Positions 44,406 to 54,500 of a stretch of DNA of 64,000 bases are shown one piece after another. This stretch comes from G965115915 sp965115915 (GTDB taxonomy: Bacteria > Pseudomonadota > Gammaproteobacteria > Eutrophobiales > Eutrophobiaceae). Under the pieces are notes generated by a model. It ran no database searches, was not told the DNA's origin, and saw nothing but the letters and a program-made list of their open reading frames with translations. Both the position numbers and the translations under genes were made by a program. The stretch covers positions 1,426,001 through 1,490,000 of the forward strand of contig OZ220483.1 in NCBI GenBank assembly GCA_965115915.1, read 5' to 3'. Within the stretch, counting starts at the first letter, position 1, and every line of letters begins with the position of its first letter.

Positions 44406-45860
44406 TCAGCGCATCAGGGTTTGTGAACACAACCCCAGTAACAGGCCCGGGGCAAGGCCAAGCAGCAGGATCGCAAGTCCCTGGATACTCAATGCCCAGC
44501 GCATCAGCCTGGAGCCATCAAGCGCATGGTCAGCATCGCCATCGGTCTCGAAATACATCAATCTGACGATACGCAGATAATAAAAGGCGCCAATGACAGA
44601 GGCCACAACAGCGACCACTGCCAATGGCACATGACCTCCGCGCACCGCTTCGGAAAGCACGAACCACTTTGCCCAGAACCCGACGAATGGCGGTACCCCC
44701 GCCATCGAGAACATCAAAAACAGCAGCAGCAACGCAAACCAGGGGCTGCGCACGGAAAGCCCCCGGCATCCATCAATGGCGGAAAACTCGGGCTCTCCCC
44801 GCACACCCAACAAGATTAACATGCCGAACACGCAGGTGCTCATCAGCGCATACACAATGACATAGAACATGGACGCCGCAAAGCCACCAACCTCCCCCGA
44901 GGCGACCCCCAGCAGCACAAAGCCGCTATGGGCTATGCCAGACCACGCCAGCATACGTTTCATATTGCTCTGGGCAATGGCAACAATATTCCCGATCAGC
45001 ATCGACAACACCGACAAACTCATCAACACCTGCTGCCAGTCGTAGACCAGCGGCCAAAGGGCGTCAAACAACAACCGCAACAACATTGCAAACGCCGCGA
45101 TCTTCGGCGCACCAGCAATAAACGCAGTCACTGCCGAGGGCGAACCCTGGTAGATGTCAGGCAACCACATATGGAAAGGTACCGCACCCAACTTGAAGCA
45201 GATACCTACAATGATAAAAATCGTGCCATAGAATAACCAGTCGCTATCTCCGGCACCGCCAAACATCGCAACCATCCGTATACCATCAAGATTCAGGGTT
45301 GCACTGGCACCATACAACATGGACATCCCGTACAACAGCATACCTGAAGCGATCGCCCCAAGCACAAAATACTTCATCGCTGCCTCGGTAGCCACCGCTG
45401 ATTCACGATGCATCGCCACCATCGCATATAGCGACAACGACATCAGTTCAAGCCCCAGATAGACTGTCAACAGACTGTTGGCAGAGACCATGATCAGCAT
45501 CCCCAACACTGAGAAAAGCGACAGTACATAGTACTCTCCCCTGACCTGCCCATGCTTGCTGAAATAGTCCCTGCTATATACAAAGACCAGCATGGTGAGC
45601 AGACAGATCGCTATCTTCAGTATACCGGCCACCGGATCATGGATATAACTGCCACCAAAGGCAAGCTGCCCGACCATATGCTCAAAGCCCAGAAACAGCA
45701 ACAGCAGCACACCAGCGAGGCTGCACTGGCTCAGATAATACGAACGCACCGGGCAGATGCCGCCACCAGGATGCGCAAAAAAGCTGCCAAACAACAGTGT
45801 CAGGCAGGCCAGGGAAAACAGCGTGAGTTCCGGCAGGATCAGTAACAGGTCTGTACTCAT
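44406..45860 (-). CDS. nuoN: NADH-quinone oxidoreductase subunit N
   Basis: A 484-residue antiporter-like proton channel subunit of complex I with about 14 helices. Family marks include VYLGLELMSLSLYAMVAMHR, KLGAVPFHMWLPDIYQGSPS and KRMLAWSGIAHSGFVLLGV. It is the last nuo gene of the operon and starts 11 bases after nuoM. Confidence 0.96.
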   Translation of the reverse strand: MSTDLLLILPELTLFSLACLTLLFGSFFAHPGGGICPVRSYYLSQCSLAGVLLLLFLGFEHMVGQLAFGGSYIHDPVAGILKIAICLLTMLVFVYSRDYFSKHGQVRGEYYVLSLFSVLGMLIMVSANSLLTVYLGLELMSLSLYAMVAMHRESAVATEAAMKYFVLGAIASGMLLYGMSMLYGASATLNLDGIRMVAMFGGAGDSDWLFYGTIFIIVGICFKLGAVPFHMWLPDIYQGSPSAVTAFIAGAPKIAAFAMLLRLLFDALWPLVYDWQQVLMSLSVLSMLIGNIVAIAQSNMKRMLAWSGIAHSGFVLLGVASGEVGGFAASMFYVIVYALMSTCVFGMLILLGVRGEPEFSAIDGCRGLSVRSPWFALLLLFLMFSMAGVPPFVGFWAKWFVLSEAVRGGHVPLAVVAVVASVIGAFYYLRIVRLMYFETDGDADHALDGSRLMRWALSIQGLAILLLGLAPGLLLGLCSQTLMR

Positions 45861-45871
45861 TTCATCCGCGC

Positions 45872-47383
45872 CTAAAATTTCCCCGCCAGCATCTGCTGCT
45901 GCAGATGCTCGATGGAAGCCTGCATCAGTTCAAATACCGGTGCCGGCCATACACCCAGCAACAGCACCATCCCCGCCAACAGGGAAAAGATCAGGGTTTC
46001 CCTGGCATTGATGTCCGTCAATGCTTCCACCTTGCTATTGCCCACCTCACCAAACATCACCCGCTTATACATCCACAGCGTATACGCAGCCCCCAGCACC
46101 AGGGTAAGACCCGCAAAAAACGCGATCCAGACGTTTGCCTGGAAACTTCCCAGGATAACCAGAAACTCGCCCACAAAGCCGGACGTGCCCGGCAGACCCG
46201 CATTTGCCATCGCAAACAGCATCATAAAAGCAGCGAAGCGTGGCATCGTGTTCGCCACGCCACCATAGCTGCCGATATCGCGACTGTGCATACGTTCATA
46301 CAGCACACCCACGCAAAAAAACAGGGCTGCAGAGATAAAGCCGTGGGAGATCATCTGCATCATCGCCCCCTGCAACGCCAAACTCCCCCCCAAAGTGGCC
46401 CCGGTAGAGGCAAAACAATCGAACACCACAAACAAACCCAGCGTGGCAAAACCCATGTGCGATATCGAGGAATAGGCGATCAACTTTTTCATATCGGTCT
46501 GCACCAGGGCAACCAGACCAATATAGACGATGGCAATGAGCGACAGTATGATAAGCAACGGGCTGAAGTACAGACTGGCATCCGGGGTAACCGGCAGACA
46601 GAAACGGTAGAAACCATAGCCTCCCATCTTCAACATGATCGCAGCCAGGATCACGGACCCCCCGGTCGGGGCTTCAACATGCGCATCCGGCAACCAAGTA
46701 TGCACTGGCCACATCGGTATCTTGACAGCAAAAGCCAACAGAAAGGCGATGAACAGCCATTGCTGTACCTCCATGCTCAGCGGTAATTCATGCAACACCA
46801 GAATGGCAAAGCTACCCGCATGGACGTACAGATACAACAATGCCACCAACATGCACACCGAACCAACAAAGGTAAACAAAAACAGCTTGAATGCCGCATA
46901 GACACGCCTGGGGCCGCCCCACATACCGATAATCAGGAACATCGGTATCAGCATTGCCTCCCAGAACAGGTAGAACAGGATCGCATCCATTGCCACAAAC
47001 ACGCCATGCATCAAACCCTCCAGGATGAGGAAGGCCGCAAGGTATTCCGCCAACCGCGAATGGATCGAGTCCCAGCTACCGATCACCACCAGTACCCCCA
47101 TGAAACTGCTGAGCAGCACCAGTGCCAATGCCACACCATCTACCCCCAACTGGTAGCTGATGCCCAGGCTGGGTATCCACGAACGCTGTTCAGAAAACTG
47201 CATGACCGGCGTGCTGCTGTCGAACAGCATCAGACACTGCACCGACAACAAAAAAACCAGCAGTGTAACCAACAGCGCGAACCAACGTATCGGCACCGGC
47301 CCGAATCCGTGCATCGCCAACACCCCCACACCACCCAGCACAGGGAGCCACACCAGCAGGCTTAACAACGGCAGTTCAGCCAT
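45872..47383 (-). CDS. nuoM: NADH-quinone oxidoreductase subunit M
   Basis: A 503-residue proton-pumping subunit of the complex I membrane arm. Marks include YLFWEAMLIPMFLIIGMWGG, AVKIPMWPVHTWLPDAHVEA and KKLIAYSSISHMGFATLGL. ATG 47383 is selected because it shares its A with the nuoL stop; the frame stays open upstream but resembles nothing. Confidence 0.96.
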   Translation of the reverse strand: MAELPLLSLLVWLPVLGGVGVLAMHGFGPVPIRWFALLVTLLVFLLSVQCLMLFDSSTPVMQFSEQRSWIPSLGISYQLGVDGVALALVLLSSFMGVLVVIGSWDSIHSRLAEYLAAFLILEGLMHGVFVAMDAILFYLFWEAMLIPMFLIIGMWGGPRRVYAAFKLFLFTFVGSVCMLVALLYLYVHAGSFAILVLHELPLSMEVQQWLFIAFLLAFAVKIPMWPVHTWLPDAHVEAPTGGSVILAAIMLKMGGYGFYRFCLPVTPDASLYFSPLLIILSLIAIVYIGLVALVQTDMKKLIAYSSISHMGFATLGLFVVFDCFASTGATLGGSLALQGAMMQMISHGFISAALFFCVGVLYERMHSRDIGSYGGVANTMPRFAAFMMLFAMANAGLPGTSGFVGEFLVILGSFQANVWIAFFAGLTLVLGAAYTLWMYKRVMFGEVGNSKVEALTDINARETLIFSLLAGMVLLLGVWPAPVFELMQASIEHLQQQMLAGKF

Positions 47384-49353
47384 CAGGTCCAGACGACGAA
47401 TACCAGTAACAGAAACAACAGCCCGATGATCATCGTGAACGCATAATGATACAGATACCCGGACTGCATGCGTTTGAGCCTGATGGCCATGCCCTGAACC
47501 AGGCGTGCAGAATCCTGCGCCAGCGTACCATCTATGGCCCTGACATCGACAAATCGCCACAGCAGATAACCAAGTATCCGGCTACCACCTGCAAAAACCG
47601 CCTGATTGAAGGAATCAAAGCCGTATTTGCTCTGTAGTATGCGATACGGCAACGGCAGATGTGCAACCAGACGCGCCGGCAGTCCCGGTTTCTTGATATA
47701 GCACAGCCAGGCGAGCACTACCCCGACACTCATCATCAACAACACCAGGGGATGCAGGAACGCATGCGTCAAAAATCCCCAGGCGCCAGTGGAATTCGCC
47801 CCCATCAATGCCAACACATCCTGCTTTCCACGCACGAATATGGCATCACCGAAGTAATCCCCAAACAGCATCGGCTCCAGCAGGAACCAGCCCAGGATCA
47901 GGGAGGGCACAGCCAACACCAGCAACGGCACCACCACCACCTTCGGCGGCTCCCTCATCGTCTGCCAGGCCTTGGCGTCAATATCGTTTCTGCCGTGAAA
48001 AGTCAGAAAAAATAACCGAAAGCTGTACAGTGCGGTAATCAGCACCCCGCTGACCAGGGCCAACCAGGCAAAACCCGCCAGTGGCTGTTGGGACAGATGC
48101 ACCGCCTCGATGATCGCATCCTTGGAGAAAAAGCCTGCGGTGCCAGGAAAACCGATCAGGGAAATGCAACCAACAAAACAGGTGAGCCACGTCAGCGGAA
48201 GCTTCTGAAACAGTCCCCCCATCCGGCGCATGTCCTGCTCATGATGCATGGCGATGATCACAGAACCCGCCGCAAGAAACAACAGTGCCTTGAAAAAGGC
48301 ATGCGTCACCAAATGAAATATCGCTGCCGCATAAGCCGATGCCCCAAGAGCCGCTGTCATATAACCAAGCTGTGACAATGTCGAATAAGCGATAACACGC
48401 TTGATGTCGTGCTGCACCAGACCCAGCAATCCCATAAACAATGCGGTCACCCCACCCACCAACAAAATACAGTTCAGCGCGGTGGCGGACAACTCAAACA
48501 GCGGCGACATCCTGGCTACCATGAAGATCCCGGCAGTCACCATCGTCGCGGCATGGATCAGTGCGGAGATCGGTGTTGGGCCCTCCATCGAATCCGGCAG
48601 CCACACATGCAGTGGAACCTGCGCGGATTTCCCCATCGCACCAATGAACAGACACAAACAGATGAAGCTCATCAGCGACCATTGCGTGGTACCAAACACG
48701 TTGATGCTGACCGCCTGGTAATTCGGGGCCATGGCAAACACCTGCATGTAATCCAGGCTGCCAAAATACGCCAGCACCGCGCCAATCCCCAGCAAAAAGC
48801 CAAAATCCCCCACCCGGTTGACCAGAAACGCCTTCAGGTTGGCAAAGATCGCCGACTCCCGCCGGTACCAGAAGCCAATCAGCAGATAGGACACCAGCCC
48901 GACCGCTTCCCAGCCAAAAAACAATTGCAGGAAATTATTCGCCATCACCAACATCAGCATGGCAAAGGTAAACAACGAAATATAACTGAAGAAGCGCTGA
49001 TATCCCGGATCATCGTGCATATAGCCAATGGTGTAGATATGGATCATCCAGGAGACAAAACTCACCACAACCATCATTGTCACTGTGAGTTGATCCACCA
49101 GAAACCCGATCTCCAGAGGCAGGCCGTCAATCACCGCCCACGTGTACACAGTGGCATTCAATGTTTCCCTGCCATCCATGATGATCCATTTGTAGACCTG
49201 CAGAGACAGCAGGCTGGAGATACCGACGCCTGTGATAGTCACCCAATGCGCCCCGGCGCGTCCGATCAACCGTCCTCCCAGACCCGCAACGGCCGCGCCA
49301 ATCAATGGAGCAAGCACGATCACCAGACAGACAAACTGCAACTGCGTATCCAT
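47383..49353 (-). CDS. nuoL: NADH-quinone oxidoreductase subunit L
   Basis: A 656-residue subunit, the largest antiporter-like channel, with the long lateral helix in its C-terminal third. Marks include FFGWEAVGLVSYLLIGFWY, KSAQVPLHVWLPDSMEGPTP and KRVIAYSTLSQLGYM. ATG 49353 overlaps the nuoK stop by one base. About 16 helices are expected. Confidence 0.96.
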   Translation of the reverse strand: MDTQLQFVCLVIVLAPLIGAAVAGLGGRLIGRAGAHWVTITGVGISSLLSLQVYKWIIMDGRETLNATVYTWAVIDGLPLEIGFLVDQLTVTMMVVVSFVSWMIHIYTIGYMHDDPGYQRFFSYISLFTFAMLMLVMANNFLQLFFGWEAVGLVSYLLIGFWYRRESAIFANLKAFLVNRVGDFGFLLGIGAVLAYFGSLDYMQVFAMAPNYQAVSINVFGTTQWSLMSFICLCLFIGAMGKSAQVPLHVWLPDSMEGPTPISALIHAATMVTAGIFMVARMSPLFELSATALNCILLVGGVTALFMGLLGLVQHDIKRVIAYSTLSQLGYMTAALGASAYAAAIFHLVTHAFFKALLFLAAGSVIIAMHHEQDMRRMGGLFQKLPLTWLTCFVGCISLIGFPGTAGFFSKDAIIEAVHLSQQPLAGFAWLALVSGVLITALYSFRLFFLTFHGRNDIDAKAWQTMREPPKVVVVPLLVLAVPSLILGWFLLEPMLFGDYFGDAIFVRGKQDVLALMGANSTGAWGFLTHAFLHPLVLLMMSVGVVLAWLCYIKKPGLPARLVAHLPLPYRILQSKYGFDSFNQAVFAGGSRILGYLLWRFVDVRAIDGTLAQDSARLVQGMAIRLKRMQSGYLYHYAFTMIIGLLFLLLVFVVWT

Positions 49354-49658
49354 CACTCCTTCAGCCGATCCAGGCTTTCCACTGCAATCGTGCCCTGCCG
49401 ACGGAACAGTACAACCAGCAACGCCAAACCGATTGCCGCCTCGGTTGCCGCCACCGTCAGGATGAAAAACACGAATATCTGCCCGTGAATATCCGACAGA
49501 TAGTACGAAAAGGCGATGAAGTTGAGGTTGACCGCAAGCAGCATCAATTCCATGCACATCAACAGCAGGATGATATTCTTCCGATTCAGGAAGATCCCCG
49601 CCATGCTGATGCAAAACAGTGCCGCTGCCAGCAACAGTACTTCAGACAGATCGATCAC
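49353..49658 (-). CDS. nuoK: NADH-quinone oxidoreductase subunit K
   Basis: A 101-residue three-helix subunit. The conserved glutamate in LLLMCMELMLLAVNLNF and the FVFFILTVAATEAAIGLAL block, which has a second membrane glutamate, are present. Translation starts at GTG 49658, overlapping the nuoJ stop in GTGA. Confidence 0.96.
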   Translation of the reverse strand: MIDLSEVLLLAAALFCISMAGIFLNRKNIILLLMCMELMLLAVNLNFIAFSYYLSDIHGQIFVFFILTVAATEAAIGLALLVVLFRRQGTIAVESLDRLKE

Positions 49659-50263
49659 TGCTGCCGGTCCTCGCTCTCACTGCGCATATCGACCATCCGC
49701 AAACGCCCCTTCCGATCAGCACGGACCTGCACAGCGGGGTCCATGGACTTGTTACGCTTACCCGTAGTGAGGCTCAGTGCAATCGCAGCGATAATCGCGA
49801 CCAGCAACACCGCACCGGCGATCTCAAACTCATACAGATACATGGTAAACAGGGCCTTGCCCAATGCCACCGTATTGGACACCGTCTCCGGCTGTGCCAG
49901 CGCACCTCCTCCGGCAGCGCCCGGCATGCCCTGATACAACGCCAACCCCATAACCAGCACCAGTGCCAGCGCAACCCCGATGCCGATTGGCAGATAACTG
50001 GCAAAACCCTCGCGCAATAAAGCCACATTGATGTCCAGCATCATCACCACGAATAGAAACAACACCATCACCGCACCGACATAAACCAACACCAGTACGA
50101 TCGCAAGAAACTCCGCCAGCAGCAGCAGCCAGATAACAGCCATCGAGAAAAAGCACAGTACCAGAAACAGCGCGGCATGTACCGGATTTCGCACACAGAT
50201 AACCATCAACGCAGACAGCAGCAGCGAGATCGAAAACAGGTAAAACACCCACTGAACGATCAT
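49655..50263 (-). CDS. nuoJ: NADH-quinone oxidoreductase subunit J
   Basis: A 202-residue subunit with five helices. The conserved LLAEFLAIVLVLVYVGAVMV segment and LFLFVVMMLDIN are visible. ATG 50263 (MIVQWVFYLF) is preferred to an upstream frame start because it has a GGAGATG ribosome site and begins the first helix. The C-terminal tail is long and charged (GKRNKSMDPAVQVRADRKGR). Confidence 0.95.
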   Translation of the reverse strand: MIVQWVFYLFSISLLLSALMVICVRNPVHAALFLVLCFFSMAVIWLLLLAEFLAIVLVLVYVGAVMVLFLFVVMMLDINVALLREGFASYLPIGIGVALALVLVMGLALYQGMPGAAGGGALAQPETVSNTVALGKALFTMYLYEFEIAGAVLLVAIIAAIALSLTTGKRNKSMDPAVQVRADRKGRLRMVDMRSESEDRQQ

Positions 50264-50290
50264 GATCGTATCATCTCCAGGCACAGGCAC

Positions 50291-50782
50291 TCAGCGGTAT
50301 GTCGAATCTGCATGCCGGTCGGCGGCGATCTGCTCCTCGTAGCGATCACCAACAGCCAGCAGATCTTCCTTGGTCATCAGCAGATCTCCGCGTTTCTCGC
50401 CGTGGTAGTCAAATATCCTGGTCTCCACGATGGAATCAACCGGACAGGACTCCTCACAGAATCCACAGAATATACATTTAGTGAGGTCTATGTCATAGCG
50501 TGTGGTACGGCGTGTGCCATCGGCACGCTGCTCGGACTCGATCGTGATCGCCACTGCCGGACATACCGCCTCGCATAACTTGCAGGCGATACAGCGTTCC
50601 TCCCCATTCGGATAACGCCGCAACGCATGCAAGCCACGAAAACGCGGCGATTGCGGAGTGCGCTCCTCCGGGTACTGCACCGTAACCTTGGGACGGAACA
50701 GATGACGACCGGTCAATTGTAATCCCTTTAGCAACTCCCATAAAAAAAAGCTGCGCACGTAGTGTCTGATAGCGTTCAACAT
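50291..50782 (-). CDS. nuoI: NADH-quinone oxidoreductase subunit I
   Basis: A 163-residue ferredoxin-like subunit carrying clusters N6a and N6b. Two [4Fe-4S] motifs are intact: CIACKLCEAVCP and CIFCGFCEESCP. A GAGGAA ribosome site precedes ATG 50782. It links the peripheral arm to the quinone site. Confidence 0.97.
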   Translation of the reverse strand: MLNAIRHYVRSFFLWELLKGLQLTGRHLFRPKVTVQYPEERTPQSPRFRGLHALRRYPNGEERCIACKLCEAVCPAVAITIESEQRADGTRRTTRYDIDLTKCIFCGFCEESCPVDSIVETRIFDYHGEKRGDLLMTKEDLLAVGDRYEEQIAADRHADSTYR

Positions 50783-50792
50783 CGGTGTTTCC

Positions 50793-51905
50793 TCAATTAG
50801 AAAACCAGGGTGGCACATCCATCACCACCAGACCCGCAGTAACGATGAGCCAGATGATAGTCAGTGGTATGAAAATCTTCCAGCCCAGACGCATTATCTG
50901 ATCATAACGATAGCGTGGAAAGGTGGCGCGGAACCAGATAAACAAAAACATGAAAAGTGAGGTCTTGGCAAGCAGCCAGAACAATCCTGGCACAGGCGAG
51001 AACAAGGGATCGAGCAGCGGGAGCCCGGCAAATGGAGAAAGCCAGCCACCGAGAAACATGACCGCGCTGAGTACCGAGATCAGTATCATGTTCGCATATT
51101 CGGCCATAAAGAATACGGAGAAGGCAATGCCACCATATTCCACATGAAAGCCGGCAACGATCTCCGATTCACCCTCGGCCACATCAAACGGCGCACGATT
51201 GGTCTCCGCCACCCCGGAGATGAAATACACCAGGAAAATTGGCAACAACGGCAACCAGAACCAGTGCAATAATGTCCCTCCCTGCTGGGCCCTGACAATA
51301 TCGCCCAGATTCAGGCTGCCCGCGGCAATCAGCACCGTGACCAGGGCGAAACCCATCGCAATCTCGTAAGACACGATCTGCGCCGCTGAGCGCATCGCAC
51401 CCAGAAAAGCATATTTGGAGTTGGAAGCCCAACCCGCGATGATCACACCATAAACTGCCAGCGAGGTCAGTGCCAGTACGTACAGCAGCCCCGCATTGAT
51501 GTCCGCCAACACCCAGACATCGGAAAAAGGTATCACCGCCCAGGCAGCGATGGATGGTGCAAGTGCAAGGATTGGCGCTATTACAAACAGTATGCGGTTG
51601 GCCCCGGTAGGGATCACGATCTCCTTGAGGATCAGCTTGAGCGCATCGGCAATCGGCTGTCCAAGCCCAAACAGCGAATGACCAAAAAAACCCACCCTGT
51701 TAGGCCCGATCCGGCCCTGTATAAAACCGATAAAACGACGTTCCGCATAGGTGAAATAGGCCACGGTAAGCAGCACCGGGGTCATGATCAGCAAGACCTT
51801 GAACAGTGTCTCGATCAGCAGCACCCGCTGTCCCAAAGTGCCGATCTCGGGCAATACCGTAGCCAACGGTTCAAACAGCAGTTCGCGTAACCAGGCTGTT
51901 ACCAT
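50793..51905 (-). CDS. nuoH: NADH-quinone oxidoreductase subunit H
   Basis: A 370-residue subunit forming much of the quinone-binding chamber, with about eight helices. RRFIGFIQGRIGPNRVG, GQPIADALKLILKE and AETNRAPFDVAEGESEIVAG are the family signatures. Its ATG 51905 overlaps the nuoG stop by one base. The frame stays open upstream, but homology begins near MVTAWLREL. Confidence 0.96.
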   Translation of the reverse strand: MVTAWLRELLFEPLATVLPEIGTLGQRVLLIETLFKVLLIMTPVLLTVAYFTYAERRFIGFIQGRIGPNRVGFFGHSLFGLGQPIADALKLILKEIVIPTGANRILFVIAPILALAPSIAAWAVIPFSDVWVLADINAGLLYVLALTSLAVYGVIIAGWASNSKYAFLGAMRSAAQIVSYEIAMGFALVTVLIAAGSLNLGDIVRAQQGGTLLHWFWLPLLPIFLVYFISGVAETNRAPFDVAEGESEIVAGFHVEYGGIAFSVFFMAEYANMILISVLSAVMFLGGWLSPFAGLPLLDPLFSPVPGLFWLLAKTSLFMFLFIWFRATFPRYRYDQIMRLGWKIFIPLTIIWLIVTAGLVVMDVPPWFSN

Positions 51906-54292
51906 TACCCGCGCAATGCCTGCACACGCAAACAGCCGATACCACCACCAAGCCTGGCATGCTCCATCTGCCCGGCATGTACCAGCACACAATTATCCGG
52001 CACGGTCGCATCCACAATCACTGGCACAGGCAGTTGGCCATGCTCCCACTCCAGACTGGCCATGACACCTTCCGACAGGCCACATCGCAGTGCCGTCTCC
52101 GCATTGATATGCACCGCACCATCCGCCACATCGTTACCTCCAGCCTGCAAAGCCGGTGCCCGACGCACCAACGCATCCAACGCATTCATCGGCACCTCGG
52201 TGATCCGCTGCAGCATATCCGACCCCGCCTGCTGCGCAGGCCGCCACGCGCTTGCCGGCGCCGGGGTCGAAGGCGACCCGGGCATGTCCGACAACAACGG
52301 TGTGATCTCCTGGTCTATCTGCTCCAGGTCGACCCAGTCAAAACCGGGCAGCGAAAACTGTTGCGCCAGTACCCGCAATACCTTCCAACCGGGCCTGGCC
52401 TCACTTGGTGGACGCACCGCAGCGGTAAAATTCTGCACTGTCCCGGCTATGTTGATATAACCGCCGGCGTTCTCCGCATACAACGCAATTGGCAGCAGTA
52501 CATTGGCATATTCACGCATCTGCTCAGAGACAAAAGCCGTCAACCCGACCACAAATTCCGCCTGTCGCATCGCATTCAGTGCCTGTGCGCCATCCCAACA
52601 GTCCAATTCAGGCTCAAGTCCCATCAACAGATAGGCACGGCGCGGCTGCTCCAACATCTGCCAGGCGTCCAAGCCCAACCGTTGGCTTACGCCACCCGCC
52701 GGCAGACGATGCGGCAACATACCCATCTGCCAGGCCCCGACGCTATTGGCCGCCTCGGCAAGATAGCCCAGACTGGCGCCGGTAAGCTGCGCCAACCGCG
52801 AACACAGATATTCCAGCCATGCATAATGCGGATGCATGAGAGCTCCGCTACCCAGCAAAATACAGGCCGGTTCTCTGGCGAGCGCGGCAAGCGCACGGTG
52901 ATGCCGCTCATCCACTTCAATATCCGTAAACCATTGACTGCACTGTGGCTCACTCTCCCCCGCCGCTTTAAGCAGCGCCAACAATATCACTGGCAACTCG
53001 TACGGACTTGCGATCCAACGCATGGCCAACGGGTAATTGAACTCATGGTCCAACATGTTCAGTGCCATCACCTGGCAAGCGCCATGACAGACCGCCTTGC
53101 GCAGACGACTATTAACCAACGGATGATCCTTACGCGGATTACTGCCTACCAGCAACACCGCATTCAGCTCTTCCAGTTCAGCTATCTCTCGGCCCAGCAG
53201 AGGGGCCAACGGGGCATGCTGCTGAGCGGAAAAATCACGTTGCCGGTGGCGATGGTCGATATTCGGGCAATCCAGCGCACGAGCCATTTTCTGCAACAGA
53301 TAATACTCCTGGAGCGTCTGATTCCCGGCTGCCAACACACCGAGCCACTCACCGCCTCCGGTCCCCAGCACCGCCTGCAGACCGTCCTGAGCGCGCCGCA
53401 ACGCATCCTCCCAATTGGTCTGCTGCCACTGCCCATCCGAACGTCTGTACTCCGGGACCAGCAAACGCTGTTTGCTGTACAGCCCCTCATAACTGTAGCG
53501 ATCACGGTCCGACAGCCAGACTTCGTTGATCTGCTCATTTTCCGCCGGCACCACACGCATGACCTGATCCCCCCTGCAGTGGAAATGCAGCGCCGAACCC
53601 AGACCATCATGCGGGGCGATACCATCCTTTTGCACCAACTCCCAACTGCGCGCACTATAACGAAAAGGCTTTGAAGTCAAAGCGCCTACCGGACACAAGT
53701 CGATAACATTGCCCGACATCTCCGAACGCACGGACTTCTGTATATAGGTGCCAATCTCCATGTGCTCTCCGCGCCCGGTGGCGCCCAATTCACGTAACCC
53801 GGCCACCTCTTCACCAAAACGCACACAGCGGGTGCAGTGAATACAGCGCGTCATATCAGTCTGGATCAATGTCCCGATGTCCCGGTCCCTGACCACCCGC
53901 TTCTTTTCATGGTAGCGTGATACATCGCGGCCATAGCCCATCGCCAGATCCTGCAGTTCGCACTCTCCCCCCTGGTCACAGATCGGACAGTCCAGCGGGT
54001 GATTAATCAACAGGAACTCCATTACCCCCTTTTGTGCGCTGAGTGCTTTTTCCGAGCGCGTATGCACCACCATGCCATCCATCACCGGAGTGGCACAAGC
54101 CGGCAACGGTTTGGGGGCTCTCTCCACCTCCACCAAACACATCCGGCAGTTGGCGGCAACGCTCAGCTTGTGATGGTAACAGAAGCGGGGAATATAAATG
54201 GCATTGGCATCGGTCACCTGAATCAACATGTGACCCTTGCGTGCGCTCAGTTTTCTGCCATCTACTTCAATATGTATGCTGTCTTCACTCAT
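51905..54292 (-). CDS. nuoG: NADH-quinone oxidoreductase subunit G
   Basis: A 795-residue iron-sulfur subunit. The N-terminal [2Fe-2S] ligands lie in CYHHKLSVAANCRMC. The His-Cys [4Fe-4S] site is HPLDCPICDQGGEC and the next cluster uses CIHCTRCVRFGEEV. The rest is a molybdopterin-oxidoreductase-like domain without a cofactor, as is normal for NuoG. ATG 54292 (MSEDSIHIEVDGRKL) begins the ferredoxin fold. It is the first gene of this operon here. Upstream lies divergent ispG rather than nuoF, so nuoA-F must be elsewhere if complex I is complete. Confidence 0.95.
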   Translation of the reverse strand: MSEDSIHIEVDGRKLSARKGHMLIQVTDANAIYIPRFCYHHKLSVAANCRMCLVEVERAPKPLPACATPVMDGMVVHTRSEKALSAQKGVMEFLLINHPLDCPICDQGGECELQDLAMGYGRDVSRYHEKKRVVRDRDIGTLIQTDMTRCIHCTRCVRFGEEVAGLRELGATGRGEHMEIGTYIQKSVRSEMSGNVIDLCPVGALTSKPFRYSARSWELVQKDGIAPHDGLGSALHFHCRGDQVMRVVPAENEQINEVWLSDRDRYSYEGLYSKQRLLVPEYRRSDGQWQQTNWEDALRRAQDGLQAVLGTGGGEWLGVLAAGNQTLQEYYLLQKMARALDCPNIDHRHRQRDFSAQQHAPLAPLLGREIAELEELNAVLLVGSNPRKDHPLVNSRLRKAVCHGACQVMALNMLDHEFNYPLAMRWIASPYELPVILLALLKAAGESEPQCSQWFTDIEVDERHHRALAALAREPACILLGSGALMHPHYAWLEYLCSRLAQLTGASLGYLAEAANSVGAWQMGMLPHRLPAGGVSQRLGLDAWQMLEQPRRAYLLMGLEPELDCWDGAQALNAMRQAEFVVGLTAFVSEQMREYANVLLPIALYAENAGGYINIAGTVQNFTAAVRPPSEARPGWKVLRVLAQQFSLPGFDWVDLEQIDQEITPLLSDMPGSPSTPAPASAWRPAQQAGSDMLQRITEVPMNALDALVRRAPALQAGGNDVADGAVHINAETALRCGLSEGVMASLEWEHGQLPVPVIVDATVPDNCVLVHAGQMEHARLGGGIGCLRVQALRG

Positions 54293-54443
54293 GCCGGCGA
54301 CCACACTGTTGTTGACGGACGGGAAACGCCATACGCCGCAGCGTTTCTCGGGCGCGTGTCGGCATTGTCTCACAGTGCCGGACATTTTTGCACCCATGAC
54401 ACTGCAAACAGGAGGGATTTTCCCAGGCAAGGCCCCGGTACGG

Positions 54444-54449
54444 TATACT
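54444..54449 (+). promoter_or_regulatory. Possible -10 element for ispG
   Basis: TATACT lies about 50 bases before the ispG start, in the 208-base divergent gap with nuoG. No convincing -35 is found at the right distance, so this is a weak call. Confidence 0.25.
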
Positions 54450-54500
54450 GAACGCCCTTGGCCTCCTGCACGAGACCCCGCAACAACCATTAGAACAGCC

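Noticed and set aside
48409..49488. A 359-codon plus-strand open frame antisense to nuoL and nuoK
   Set aside because: Its translation is His/Gln/Arg-rich, the usual complement of a hydrophobic membrane protein gene; nuoL and nuoK are unmistakable.
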